Assembly (NCBI GenBank): GCA_018969905.1
Contig: JAGWXK010000016.1
Location: 1-36,578, forward strand
Length of the DNA stretch: 36,578 nucleotides
Source: Bdellovibrionales bacterium
Lineage (GTDB): Bacteria > Bdellovibrionota > UBA1018 > CAIMNF01
Direction: 5' to 3'
A program made the translations under genes and the position numbers. Shown here in pieces: positions 16,771-25,559 of this stretch. The stretch's first letter is position 1; each line of letters opens with the position of its first letter. The notes beneath the pieces are model-generated. The model was not told the DNA's origin. It did not search any database and saw only the letters and a list, made by a program, of their open reading frames with translations.

Positions 16771-18312
16771 ATGACCCCAGGAACCGAAGTCCCTGAAACC
16801 CGGAAAAAAGTACACGTAAAGACCTTTGGCTGCCAGATGAACGTGGCCGACACCGAGCGCATGATTGCGCTCATGGGAGAGCGGGGGATGCAATCCACCG
16901 AAAACCCGAAAGACGCGGATCTCATCATCATCAACGGATGCTCCGTGCGTGAGAAGGCGGTTCACAAGGCGGTTTCGTTTCTTGGAGAACAGCAGATTCT
17001 GAAAAAACAAAAAGGCGAGAAGGGCCCGATCATTGCGCTGGGCGGATGTGTGGGACAACTCGACAAGGGCGAAGTGTTCAAACGCGCGCCTTATCTTGAT
17101 TTTGTTTTCGGACCCGATGCGATCGATCAGCTTCCGGAGCTCGTTCATAAGGCTGAGAGCGGCAATCGCCATTTTGTACAAGTCGAGTTTGACAAAACGC
17201 TAAGCTATTCCACTCAAACCAAGGTTCAGGGTTCGAAAGCTCAGGCTTTTGTGAACATCATGAAGGGCTGTGACAAGTATTGCACCTATTGCATTGTACC
17301 CTTCACCAGAGGACGCGAGAAATCCCGCACGATCCGCGAGGTTCTCGACGACATCGCAGAGCTGGTTTCAAAAGGCGTTCGGGAGGTCACCCTGCTTGGT
17401 CAGAATGTGAATTCTTTTGGAAAAGGAAATCCGAATGTTCATGGCTATGAGCCAAAAGAGCTGCACAGTCCGATCGGAAAAGTAGGCCCTCGCGCGGGCG
17501 AAGAAAACTTCCCGCAACTTTTGTACGCAATCGAAAACGATCCAAGGCTTGAAAAGTTGAAGCGCATCCGCTTCACCTCTTCTCATCCCCTTGATTTCAG
17601 CGACGAGCTGATTGCGTGCTACGCGCCCAAGGAAAAGGGCGGAGTGAGCAGGCTTGCGCGCCACCTTCATTTGCCGGTTCAATCCGGGTCCAATCGCATG
17701 CTGACCAAGATGGGGCGCCACCATCAGATTGAAACCTACATCGCGCAGATGAAGCGGCTTAAGGAACTTTGCCCGGATGTGGGTCTCTCGACCGACCTGA
17801 TCGTCGGGTTTCCGACCGAAAGTGAAGAGGAGTATCTTGAGACGAAGCGTTTGCTTGATGAAGTCCGCTACGACAACATCTATGCGTTCATGTACTCTCC
17901 GCGACCGGGGACACGGGCTGCAAAACTCCCTGATGATGTTCCAAATGAAGTTAAAAATCGGCGATTGAACGAACTTCTCGCGCACCAACTGAAAATTGCA
18001 GCAAGCACCTATGCCGAACGCGTGGGGCAAACCATGGAGGTGTTGGTAGAGGGAGTTGCGAAGAATCAAAATCTCATCAAAGAAGGCGTAACAGGCCGGG
18101 TCTGGACGGGTCGCACGAGCTGCAATCGTGTGGTGAACTTCATTGACGACAGCAATCGCAATTTGCTGGGAAGATTTTTGCAGGTGAAAATCACCGGATC
18201 CACCTCGCTCTCGCTTTCAGGGGAGTGGGTGCATGATCCGCTTTATGCCGAACAAAATCCAACCGATGTGGCTTACACATCTTCGTATTCCAGCTCCGAG
18301 GTGGTTCAATGA
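16771..18312 (+). CDS. miaB: tRNA-2-methylthio-N6-(dimethylallyl)adenosine synthase MiaB
   Basis: This radical-SAM methylthiotransferase modifies A37 of tRNAs that read UNN codons. The 513-residue protein has the UPF0004 domain with cluster ligands Cys21 (KTFGCQMN), Cys56 (NGCSVRE) and Cys92 (GGCVGQ). The radical-SAM motif GCDKYCTYC holds Cys166, Cys170 and Cys173, and a TRAM domain lies at about residues 425-490. E. coli MiaB is 474 residues. The extra length includes an insertion around residues 218-250 (GKGNPNVHGYEPKELHSPIG and following) between the VTLLGQNVNS motif and the next helix. The start is fixed by a strong AAGGAGG. It ends in an ATGA overlap with the carbonic anhydrase gene. Confidence 0.94.
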   Translation: MTPGTEVPETRKKVHVKTFGCQMNVADTERMIALMGERGMQSTENPKDADLIIINGCSVREKAVHKAVSFLGEQQILKKQKGEKGPIIALGGCVGQLDKGEVFKRAPYLDFVFGPDAIDQLPELVHKAESGNRHFVQVEFDKTLSYSTQTKVQGSKAQAFVNIMKGCDKYCTYCIVPFTRGREKSRTIREVLDDIAELVSKGVREVTLLGQNVNSFGKGNPNVHGYEPKELHSPIGKVGPRAGEENFPQLLYAIENDPRLEKLKRIRFTSSHPLDFSDELIACYAPKEKGGVSRLARHLHLPVQSGSNRMLTKMGRHHQIETYIAQMKRLKELCPDVGLSTDLIVGFPTESEEEYLETKRLLDEVRYDNIYAFMYSPRPGTRAAKLPDDVPNEVKNRRLNELLAHQLKIAASTYAERVGQTMEVLVEGVAKNQNLIKEGVTGRVWTGRTSCNRVVNFIDDSNRNLLGRFLQVKITGSTSLSLSGEWVHDPLYAEQNPTDVAYTSSYSSSEVVQ

Positions 18313-18896
18313 TTCTTCCGCACAAAGGGATCAATCCTGAAATTCCGGAAAGTTGTTTCATCGCGCCCTCAGCCGACATCATTGGCGATGTGAAGATGGG
18401 TGAAGAAAGTTCGGTCTGGTTCCAGGTCGTGATCCGGGGTGATGTGAATTCCATCCGCATCGGTTCGCGCACCAATGTTCAGGATGGGGCGATTCTGCAT
18501 GTCACTCGCGACAAACCGCCCATGAAAAGCGCGCCCCTTACGATCGGGGATGATGTCACGATCGGGCACCGGGTGACCCTTCATGGATGCACGATCAAGA
18601 ATCGGGTCTTGCTCGGAATGGGTGCGACGGTGCTTGATGGCGCAGTGATCGGTGATGACTCGATTGTTGCGGCAGGGGCGCTCGTCACGAAAGACAAGGT
18701 GTTTCCTCCAAGGTCCCTGATCCAGGGGGCGCCGGCAAAGGTGGTGCGTGAGCTTACTTCGGATGAGGTTTCGATGCTTACGGCATCGGCTTTGAATTAC
18801 GTGGGTGACACAAAGCTTTACAACGAGGAGTTCGAGAATCTCTTTGCAGATCATGACCATGGCTGCGGGGATGAGGATTGCGGAGATTGCCACTAG
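18309..18896 (+). CDS. Gamma-class carbonic anhydrase-like protein with metal-binding tail
   Basis: This is a 195-residue left-handed beta-helix protein of hexapeptide repeats. The three zinc-ligand histidines of the gamma-carbonic anhydrase/YrdA/PaaY group are present: His64 (AILHVTRD), His87 and His92 (GHRVTLHGC). VIRGDVNSIRIGSRTNVQDG matches the family block with the Arg and Asp that form the trimer interface. It may hydrate CO2 or be an inactive relative, as many bacterial members are. The last 17 residues, FADHDHGCGDEDCGDCH, are rich in His, Asp and Cys, unlike the typical family C-terminus, and could bind metal. Its ATG overlaps the miaB stop by four bases. dnaE follows 20 bases downstream. 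Confidence 0.85.
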   Translation: MILPHKGINPEIPESCFIAPSADIIGDVKMGEESSVWFQVVIRGDVNSIRIGSRTNVQDGAILHVTRDKPPMKSAPLTIGDDVTIGHRVTLHGCTIKNRVLLGMGATVLDGAVIGDDSIVAAGALVTKDKVFPPRSLIQGAPAKVVRELTSDEVSMLTASALNYVGDTKLYNEEFENLFADHDHGCGDEDCGDCH

Positions 18897-18916
18897 TGGA
18901 AAATCGGGGAGGGAGC

Positions 18917-21900
18917 ATGGAAGGAAATAAAGGCGGCATTCTAAACCCGGATTTCAATGCGGATACAGGCGGAATGGTTCAGGAGTCTGAACCACCCTTT
19001 GTTCACCTTCATGTTCACTCCCACAATAGCTTTCTTGCCTCCACCATCAAGATCGCAGACCTGGTAAAACGCGCGAAATCCGAGAACATGCCGGCCGTGG
19101 CACTCACTGATACCAACAATGTGTTTGGTGCCATTGAATTCTACTTTGCTTGCAAGGATGCCGGAATCAAGCCGATCATTGGCTGTGATCTGGTTTATTG
19201 CCCGGATGGGCGGGATCAGGTATTTGATAAAAAGAAGCAACTCCACTCGCTTGTGGTTCTTTGCAAGGACATGACGGGATATCAGAATCTCTCAAAGCTC
19301 CTGACCCGCGCCTTTGTGGATGGCGCAAACAACAAGACTCCACTCAGTGACTTGGTCCGAGGAGTGGTGGATCGCGAGCTTCTGAACCAGTTTGGCGATG
19401 GACTCATCGTGCTGAGTTCCTCCATTCGTGGAGAGGTTGGGTATCATCTCTTGAACGGAAACGAAGACGAGGCCGTGAAGTCGATCGAATGGTTCAAGAA
19501 CCGGTTTGGAGCCGACTTTTATCTTGAAGTGGTCGACAACGGAATTCCCGAGCAGGATTCGGTAAACCAGCGACTTTCTGAGATCGGTCCCCGCATGGGG
19601 GTAGAACTCGTCGGCGCAAGCGAGAGCTTTTATCTCGATCCTTCATTTGCAGAGGCACAGGAAGTGCTCCAATGCATTCCTCTTGGACGCACTCTTGATT
19701 TTGAGCGGCCAAAGTCGCTTGTTCCTGCCGAGTTCAGCTTCAAATCAAGCGAAGTCATGCGCCAACGGCTTGCCTCTTATCCCGGTGCCTATGAGAATTC
19801 TCTAAAAATTGCCGAAAAATGCAAGCTTAGCTTCAAGTTCAAGGATGAGTCCGGAAAGGCGATTTATCACCTGCCGAGCTTCAGGCCGGATGGGGTGAAC
19901 AAGGGCGATGCTTTTGATGCGGTCGCATTCTTCCGTGAAGAAGCAAGACGCGGGCTTGAGCAAAGGTTCCTTGAGCCCGGGTTCTCGGGCCCTGAGGGCA
20001 AGAAGAATCTTCCTGAATGGTCGGAACTTGAAACCCAGTACCGCGCGCGTCTCGAAGAAGAACTTACGATGATCGAGCGGACCGGATTTTCTGGGTATTT
20101 CTTGATCGTTTCTGATTTTATCAAGTGGGCCAAAGCCCAGAACATCCCGGTAGGGCCGGGCCGGGGATCGGGAGCGGGCTCGCTTGTGGCCTATGTGCTT
20201 TTCATCACGGACATTGATCCGATCGAGTTCAAGCTCCTCTTTGAGCGATTCATCAACCCCGAGCGGGTGTCGATGCCGGATTTCGATATCGATTTTTGTC
20301 AGGATCGCCGCGGGCGGGTGATCGAGTACGTTGAGCAAAAATACGGAAAAGAAAACGTTTCGCAAATCATCACCTTCGGAAAGCTACAAGCCAAGGCCGT
20401 AGTGAAGGATGTGGGCCGGGTGCTTGGGTTACAATTTTCTGAAACCGATCAGATCACAAAGCTCTTTCCGGATGAGCTCAATATCAAGCTTAAGGACGCC
20501 TATGATCAGAGCGCCGATCTTCGCGCCAGGATCGAATCCGAGCCCAAACTCCAAAAGGCGTGGGAATACGCGCTCAGGCTTGAAGGTCTGTACCGAAACG
20601 CCGGGATGCACGCAGCCGGCGTGATCATCACCGAGGAGCCGATCGTAACGTACTGTCCGCTTTATGTTTCAAAAGACGGCGACATGGTCACCCAGTTTGA
20701 CAAGGACTATGCCGAGAAGATCGGGCTCGTGAAATTCGATTTCTTGGGGCTTAAGACCCTGACCGTGATCGATAGTGCGGTCAGGTTCATTCGCTCGCAG
20801 CCGGGGCATGAGAATTTCGATCTGAAGGCGGTCTCGTATCGGGATCCAAAGGTGTTTGATCTGATTTCAAGCGGGAACACGAACGGGGTGTTCCAGGTTG
20901 AATCGGATGGAATGAAGGATCTTTGCCGACGAATCATTCCGAACAGTCTTGAGGACATCACCGCGATCAACGCTCTTTACCGACCGGGGCCGCTTGGCTC
21001 GGGGATGGTGGATGATTTCATCGATCGGAAGCACGGACGCCTTGAAACCAAATACGAACTCCCGGAGCTCGAGCCCATCCTGAAGGACACCTATGGCGTG
21101 ATTCTCTATCAGGAACAAGTGATGCAGATCGCGCGCGATGTTGCGGGCTATACGCTCGGACAAGCCGACATGCTCAGGCGTGCCATGGGTAAGAAAAAAG
21201 CCGACGAGATGGCCAAGCACAAGGAGATCTTTGTGAAGGGTGCGACGGGGCGAGGCGTGGACGAAAAGAAGGCGGGCGACCTCTTTGACTTGATGGCGAA
21301 ATTTGCCGAGTACGGTTTCAACAAGTCCCACTCCGCGGCTTACGGGGTGATCACTTATCAAACCGCATATTTAAAAACCTATTTCCCGGTCGAATTCATG
21401 GCAGCCCTGATGACCACCGAAATGAGCGACACCGACAAGCTTGCGAAGTACACTGCGGACGCGAGAAGCATGGGGATCACGGTGCTTGCGCCTGATATCA
21501 ATGCTTCGATTCATTCTTTTACGGTGGAGCCGATCGCAAAGGCCGAGAATGGTTTTACAAAGGCAATCCGCTTCGGGCTTGAGGCCATCAAAGGGGTCGG
21601 CGGAGCCGCGGTGGATGCGATTCTGGAAGCCAGGGCAAATGGCCCCTTCGATTCGCCCCTTGATTTTGCAAAGCGCACCGGAATGAGGAAGGTGAACAAA
21701 AAAGTTCTCGAATCTCTCATTTTGTCGGGCGGATTCGATGCCCAGTTTGCAAGGACGGGGCTGAATCGCGCCTCGCTCTATTCTTCCATGGAGAACCTGA
21801 TTCAATATGGGCAGGACGAACAGGCAAAAGCGGAGCTCGGGCAAAGCTCGCTCTTTGATGATTTCAAGGCCGAAGAAGTAAAACTTTCAACCCCCATTGA

Positions 21901-22633
21901 TTCCCTGATCAAAAAAGAGGCCGAGTGGCCGCTCTCAAGGCGTCTGTTGTCTGAAAAGCAGGTGCTGGGGTTTTTCATTTCTGGGCACCCCATGCAAAAT
22001 TGGCAAAGCATCTGCAATGATTGGCTTGGCTTCAACACTGACGGACTGAAGGCATTGGCCGAGAAGACAAAACCCGCGCAGACGGATGCCCCGGCTTATG
22101 GCCCGAATGCCCAGCGGCCCCGCCGCAAGGAAGTGAAGATCGCGGGCATTGTCACCGAGTTCAAGGAAATCACCACAAAGAAGGGTTCAAAAATGGCATT
22201 CATGCAGGTGGAAGACCTGATGGGCCGGATCGAGGTGATTGCGTTCCCCGAATTTTATGCCAAGTTCCAGGCACAGCTCCAGGTGGCCAAGGAATCTCCG
22301 GAGCCTTATGTGGTCACGGGCGAATTTGAGGTGAAGGAGGGCGAGGGGAAGATCCTTGGATCCGATTTCAAACGGCTGGAGGAGGCCCACGGTGATCGTC
22401 CGGTAACCGTGGTGGTGGAGGTCGATCCTGATGGGATCAGGGTCGATCAGCTTCGAAGCTTCAAGCAGCATGTACTCAAGAATCGGGGTAAATCCCCAGT
22501 GAAAATCGTATTTTTGAATCCCGAGTGGAGTGGCAGGCTTGATCTTCCACAGGCTTTGAAGGTGGAGGGCACGCCCCAGTTTGCTGCCGAGGTGAACCGC
22601 ATTTTCGGGAAGCCCGTGGCAAGACTCCAGTAG
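18917..22633 (+). CDS. dnaE: DNA polymerase III subunit alpha
   Basis: This 1238-residue replicative polymerase has a PHP domain at the N-terminus (HLHVHSHNSFLAS, from residue 30). The C-family palm has catalytic Asp457 and Asp459 in SMPDFDIDFCQDRRG and Asp608 in KFDFLGLKTLTVI. Other conserved blocks are GPGRGSGAGSLVAY, RNAGMHAAGVII, NALYRPGPLGSGMVDDFI and MGKKKADEM. A tandem HhH and then an OB-fold (KIAGIVTEFKEITTKKGSKM, about residue 1075) close it. ATG 18917 is preferred over an in-frame codon at 18878, because GGGGAGGGAGC supplies a strong Shine-Dalgarno sequence and 18878 lies inside the previous gene. The PHP metal ligands are largely lost, so proofreading must come from a separate DnaQ-type subunit, not seen here. 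Confidence 0.96.
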   Translation: MEGNKGGILNPDFNADTGGMVQESEPPFVHLHVHSHNSFLASTIKIADLVKRAKSENMPAVALTDTNNVFGAIEFYFACKDAGIKPIIGCDLVYCPDGRDQVFDKKKQLHSLVVLCKDMTGYQNLSKLLTRAFVDGANNKTPLSDLVRGVVDRELLNQFGDGLIVLSSSIRGEVGYHLLNGNEDEAVKSIEWFKNRFGADFYLEVVDNGIPEQDSVNQRLSEIGPRMGVELVGASESFYLDPSFAEAQEVLQCIPLGRTLDFERPKSLVPAEFSFKSSEVMRQRLASYPGAYENSLKIAEKCKLSFKFKDESGKAIYHLPSFRPDGVNKGDAFDAVAFFREEARRGLEQRFLEPGFSGPEGKKNLPEWSELETQYRARLEEELTMIERTGFSGYFLIVSDFIKWAKAQNIPVGPGRGSGAGSLVAYVLFITDIDPIEFKLLFERFINPERVSMPDFDIDFCQDRRGRVIEYVEQKYGKENVSQIITFGKLQAKAVVKDVGRVLGLQFSETDQITKLFPDELNIKLKDAYDQSADLRARIESEPKLQKAWEYALRLEGLYRNAGMHAAGVIITEEPIVTYCPLYVSKDGDMVTQFDKDYAEKIGLVKFDFLGLKTLTVIDSAVRFIRSQPGHENFDLKAVSYRDPKVFDLISSGNTNGVFQVESDGMKDLCRRIIPNSLEDITAINALYRPGPLGSGMVDDFIDRKHGRLETKYELPELEPILKDTYGVILYQEQVMQIARDVAGYTLGQADMLRRAMGKKKADEMAKHKEIFVKGATGRGVDEKKAGDLFDLMAKFAEYGFNKSHSAAYGVITYQTAYLKTYFPVEFMAALMTTEMSDTDKLAKYTADARSMGITVLAPDINASIHSFTVEPIAKAENGFTKAIRFGLEAIKGVGGAAVDAILEARANGPFDSPLDFAKRTGMRKVNKKVLESLILSGGFDAQFARTGLNRASLYSSMENLIQYGQDEQAKAELGQSSLFDDFKAEEVKLSTPIDSLIKKEAEWPLSRRLLSEKQVLGFFISGHPMQNWQSICNDWLGFNTDGLKALAEKTKPAQTDAPAYGPNAQRPRRKEVKIAGIVTEFKEITTKKGSKMAFMQVEDLMGRIEVIAFPEFYAKFQAQLQVAKESPEPYVVTGEFEVKEGEGKILGSDFKRLEEAHGDRPVTVVVEVDPDGIRVDQLRSFKQHVLKNRGKSPVKIVFLNPEWSGRLDLPQALKVEGTPQFAAEVNRIFGKPVARLQ

Positions 22634-22668
22634 ACAATCGCTCGTATCGCTGGTGTAATGAAAGAATC

Positions 22669-24021
22669 GTGACCCAGAAGCGCAAATTAAGGCTCACAAC
22701 ACGATTTCAGGAAATCTATGACCTGCTTTCCCGATCCGTCGAGAAGGACGGCTGCTTCATCTGGAAAAGCTCGGATCGCAAGCGACTCAAGATCCCGGTG
22801 ATGGTCGTGCAGATCTCCAACGACCAGTCGGTCATCCAGGTCAGGCAAAGTTCCATTCATGAATCGATCCAGATGGGAGAGGTGTTGTACCTGAAGCTTC
22901 CTTTCAGGGATGCGGCGCTCAAGACACGTGTGGTGGAGCGGGTCGGGGCCAAGCTTACCCTGGAGTTCCCCGTCCAGCTTGCGCTTGAAGAAGGCCGGAA
23001 GAATCCCCGCTTTTATTTTCATCCCTCCGAGGAGAAAAACGCCCAGGTGCGAACGCTGGTGAACCGGGCGAAGGTATTGCCGGAGCGTCTTCACAATGTG
23101 CTTGTTTGCGATATCAGTAAAGGTGGGATGGCGGTTTTCATCCCCACCCAGAGCAGGCAGTTTTTCGACGTGAAGGACAAGATCAGACTTACCGCGCTCG
23201 GTATCCATCGGTTTGATGTGTTGCTCCGGGGTGAGGTGCTCTTCAAGGTACCATTTGATATCAAGGGAACGCTTGCCAACCGCTCCGGGTACAAGATCGG
23301 AATCCAGTTCGAGCAAGAGTTGGATCAAGCAAGCCTTGAGCGGTTTTTGCAAAAGAGGAATCTGTTCAGCATCACAGATGAGCAGATTGTGCGGGATGAA
23401 GGGTTTCGGCGCGAAATCGTGTCTCACATGGCGGACATCAAAAAGACGCTCTCCTCGCGCAAGGCATTCAAGGAGCTTTTCGATGCGTTTGACCGATCAA
23501 AGGCGGAAAACCACTATTTGAAGCAGCACGTACATCTTCTTTGCCAGGTGATGACGGGTCTTGGCACCCGTCTTGGCTGGATCTCGGAGCGAAGTGTGGA
23601 CAAGCTCATCTATGTGGCTTACCTGCATGATGTGCGCTTCAGTGCCATGCCTCATCTGGCCCGGATTCAAAACAAGCGGGAGTTTGAAAAGCTAAAGCAC
23701 ACGCTTACTGAAGCCGAACAGAAGGCGTTCTTGGAGGCTCCGATGTATGCTGCGGAGCTTGCCCGAATGGATCTTGAGTCGTACCCGGATGCGATCAAGA
23801 TCCTGGAACAACAAAAGGAGCTTCCGGACGGCACCGGGTTTCCGCACGGGATGAGTGCTTCGTTCATTGCTCCACTCAGTGCACTTTTCATCGTTTCTCA
23901 CTATTTTGTGGATTACGTGATCGATCACCCAGATTGGACAGCGAGGGATTTTGTAAAAACCTACCAGCACAAACTCAAGGGCCAGTATTTTCAAAAGGCC
24001 CTCAGATCCATGATCGAGTGA
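22669..24021 (+). CDS. PilZ domain protein fused to a degenerate HD-GYP-like domain
   Basis: This 450-residue cytoplasmic protein starts at GTG 22669, 35 bases after dnaE. Residues 1-100 resemble the YcgR-type N-terminal domain. A PilZ domain follows, with the cyclic-di-GMP motif RxxxR as RKNPR (Arg110, Arg114) and DxSxxG as DISKGG (Asp148, Ser150, Gly153). Residues about 285-450 look like an HD-GYP domain. YLHDVRFSAMP has His320-Asp321 but lacks the usual Gly-Lys. The HHE metal triad is replaced by LEQQKE. DGTGFPHG (387-394) stands for the DGxGYPxG motif. So it should bind cyclic-di-GMP through PilZ, but probably cannot hydrolyse it. A role in c-di-GMP-controlled motility or surface behaviour is inferred only. 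Confidence 0.72.
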   Translation: MTQKRKLRLTTRFQEIYDLLSRSVEKDGCFIWKSSDRKRLKIPVMVVQISNDQSVIQVRQSSIHESIQMGEVLYLKLPFRDAALKTRVVERVGAKLTLEFPVQLALEEGRKNPRFYFHPSEEKNAQVRTLVNRAKVLPERLHNVLVCDISKGGMAVFIPTQSRQFFDVKDKIRLTALGIHRFDVLLRGEVLFKVPFDIKGTLANRSGYKIGIQFEQELDQASLERFLQKRNLFSITDEQIVRDEGFRREIVSHMADIKKTLSSRKAFKELFDAFDRSKAENHYLKQHVHLLCQVMTGLGTRLGWISERSVDKLIYVAYLHDVRFSAMPHLARIQNKREFEKLKHTLTEAEQKAFLEAPMYAAELARMDLESYPDAIKILEQQKELPDGTGFPHGMSASFIAPLSALFIVSHYFVDYVIDHPDWTARDFVKTYQHKLKGQYFQKALRSMIE

Positions 24022-24025
24022 CTCT

Positions 24026-25531
24026 TTAGCGGCGGTTATTGTCCTGATTTGAACCGTCGATTGCAGGACTCAGGATTGATGGGGTTTTTTTGCGGTAGCG
24101 ATGCCCGATCCTGACAAAAAGACTGATGTCGCGGTTTGCCTCGATTTTATCGGGCGGCAAGAGGTCTAATTTTCTAAAGACCGCCTCACTTGTGTTTTCC
24201 TGGTTCAGCATGCCCGATTTTTCCTCGGGGTTGAGTTGCTTCAACATGCCATCCATCATCTTCGTGAAATCCAGTTCACCCACACCGGACTTTGCGGGTT
24301 CGGGGTTGCCCTTGGAGGCATAGACTGCTCCGGGGATACTTTCCGCTTCTTTCAAAGCGTCTTTTTCGATTTGGTCCATGCTTTTGCTGAGTGCCGCAGC
24401 GGTCGATGCGGGTAGTCCCATGGCTCCTGCAAGGTAGGTTCCGATTCCTGCACCGCTCACATCTCCGGGATATCCTTTGGCAAGATCGCCAAGGGTTTTT
24501 CCGTTCGTCATGGTTTCAAGAACCTTGTTGAGTTTCTCATTTCCAATCAGCGCCGAAATTGCAGGGGCGGAACTTGATCCTTTGAAGATGCAGGTCAGGT
24601 AGGAATTTCCTTTTGATGAATCGCAATCATTCGCAGAGCTTGTGGTGACTCCGTCCGCAGCGGCAAGTGCTGCCGGGTTTTGTTGAGCACCCGAGGGCCT
24701 GCCAAATTCGTTTCCGATGGCGCCCCCTGAGGACTGAGCCAGGAGTGCCTCTTCTTTTGCCTTGCTTGTGTAGTTCTTCTGAAAGGTTCTTGCATGGATG
24801 GACTCCACAATCGCGAAACCCATTTCAAGTGCGAGAATTCCCGCTTGAATAAAACAGGAATTTTTTTGCGATTGGTCGACGGATTTTGTTTCTGTGCCGG
24901 TACTTGTAGTTTGAGTTTGGGGAGCTTGGGTCTGGGCCGGGGCATTCGAAGTATTTGCGTTTGCTTCAATGGTATCATTTGTGGCGCCTAAACTACCGAT
25001 GACATTCATGACTTTATCTTTCATGAGCGTGATGTACTCTCGTGCCACCATTGTTTTTGCAGCTCCGAGGACATACCCGGATCCTTGGGCTATTTTGTTT
25101 TGTTCATACTGGGTGTCAGTGCCGATTTTTTTTGTGAGGCGGCGGTCCATGAGCATCTTGGCGCCGGTCCCAGCGAGAGAAATGGCGGTACAGGCGATGC
25201 CTGATGGTTCCCAGATCGCGAGGGCGGCACAGGAGGCGGACATCGCTCCAAACATGATGGCTTTTGCGTTTGCCTGTCGTTTTGCAATTCGGGAATGTTC
25301 AGCGGTTTTGCACTCCTGATATCCTCGAACCGGTACGCTCGGATCAGGATTCAGGCCCTGCTTTTGATTGATCGGATCGCAAACCGCGGACTGTTCCTCG
25401 TTGATCGAATCAGCCCAAGCCTTTCTCTGAAACGTGAAAGGTGAGGAAATGCCAAGCTGGAACACGAGCACCCCGAACAAAAATCGTTGAAAACCGCTCG
25501 TTTGTTTCTTAAACGCTTGTCCTGGTCTCAT
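24026..25531 (-). CDS. Large exported or membrane protein of unknown function, second in a pair
   Basis: I do not recognise a family. The 501-residue protein starts at ATG 25531 behind GAGGGGGCAGAAG and has a long N-terminal signal (residues 1-41, ending KAWA). Two hydrophobic segments with paired cysteines follow at about residues 90-130 (AIMFGAMSASCAALAIWEPS, SGIACTAISLAGTGA). Another lies near residue 230 (CFIQAGILALEMGFAIVESI). These suggest a membrane hairpin. Between them is a Gln/Thr/Ala-rich linker (PAQTQAPQTQTTSTGTET). The C-terminal end has SLFVRIGHRYRKK, which matches the F-x-x-I-x-x-R-Y-x-K-K pattern at the end of the upstream partner. It lies 28 bases downstream of that partner, so they form one operon. 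Confidence 0.7.
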   Translation of the reverse strand: MRPGQAFKKQTSGFQRFLFGVLVFQLGISSPFTFQRKAWADSINEEQSAVCDPINQKQGLNPDPSVPVRGYQECKTAEHSRIAKRQANAKAIMFGAMSASCAALAIWEPSGIACTAISLAGTGAKMLMDRRLTKKIGTDTQYEQNKIAQGSGYVLGAAKTMVAREYITLMKDKVMNVIGSLGATNDTIEANANTSNAPAQTQAPQTQTTSTGTETKSVDQSQKNSCFIQAGILALEMGFAIVESIHARTFQKNYTSKAKEEALLAQSSGGAIGNEFGRPSGAQQNPAALAAADGVTTSSANDCDSSKGNSYLTCIFKGSSSAPAISALIGNEKLNKVLETMTNGKTLGDLAKGYPGDVSGAGIGTYLAGAMGLPASTAAALSKSMDQIEKDALKEAESIPGAVYASKGNPEPAKSGVGELDFTKMMDGMLKQLNPEEKSGMLNQENTSEAVFRKLDLLPPDKIEANRDISLFVRIGHRYRKKTPSILSPAIDGSNQDNNRR

Positions 25532-25559
25532 CTTCTGCCCCCTCAAATAAAGCACACAC

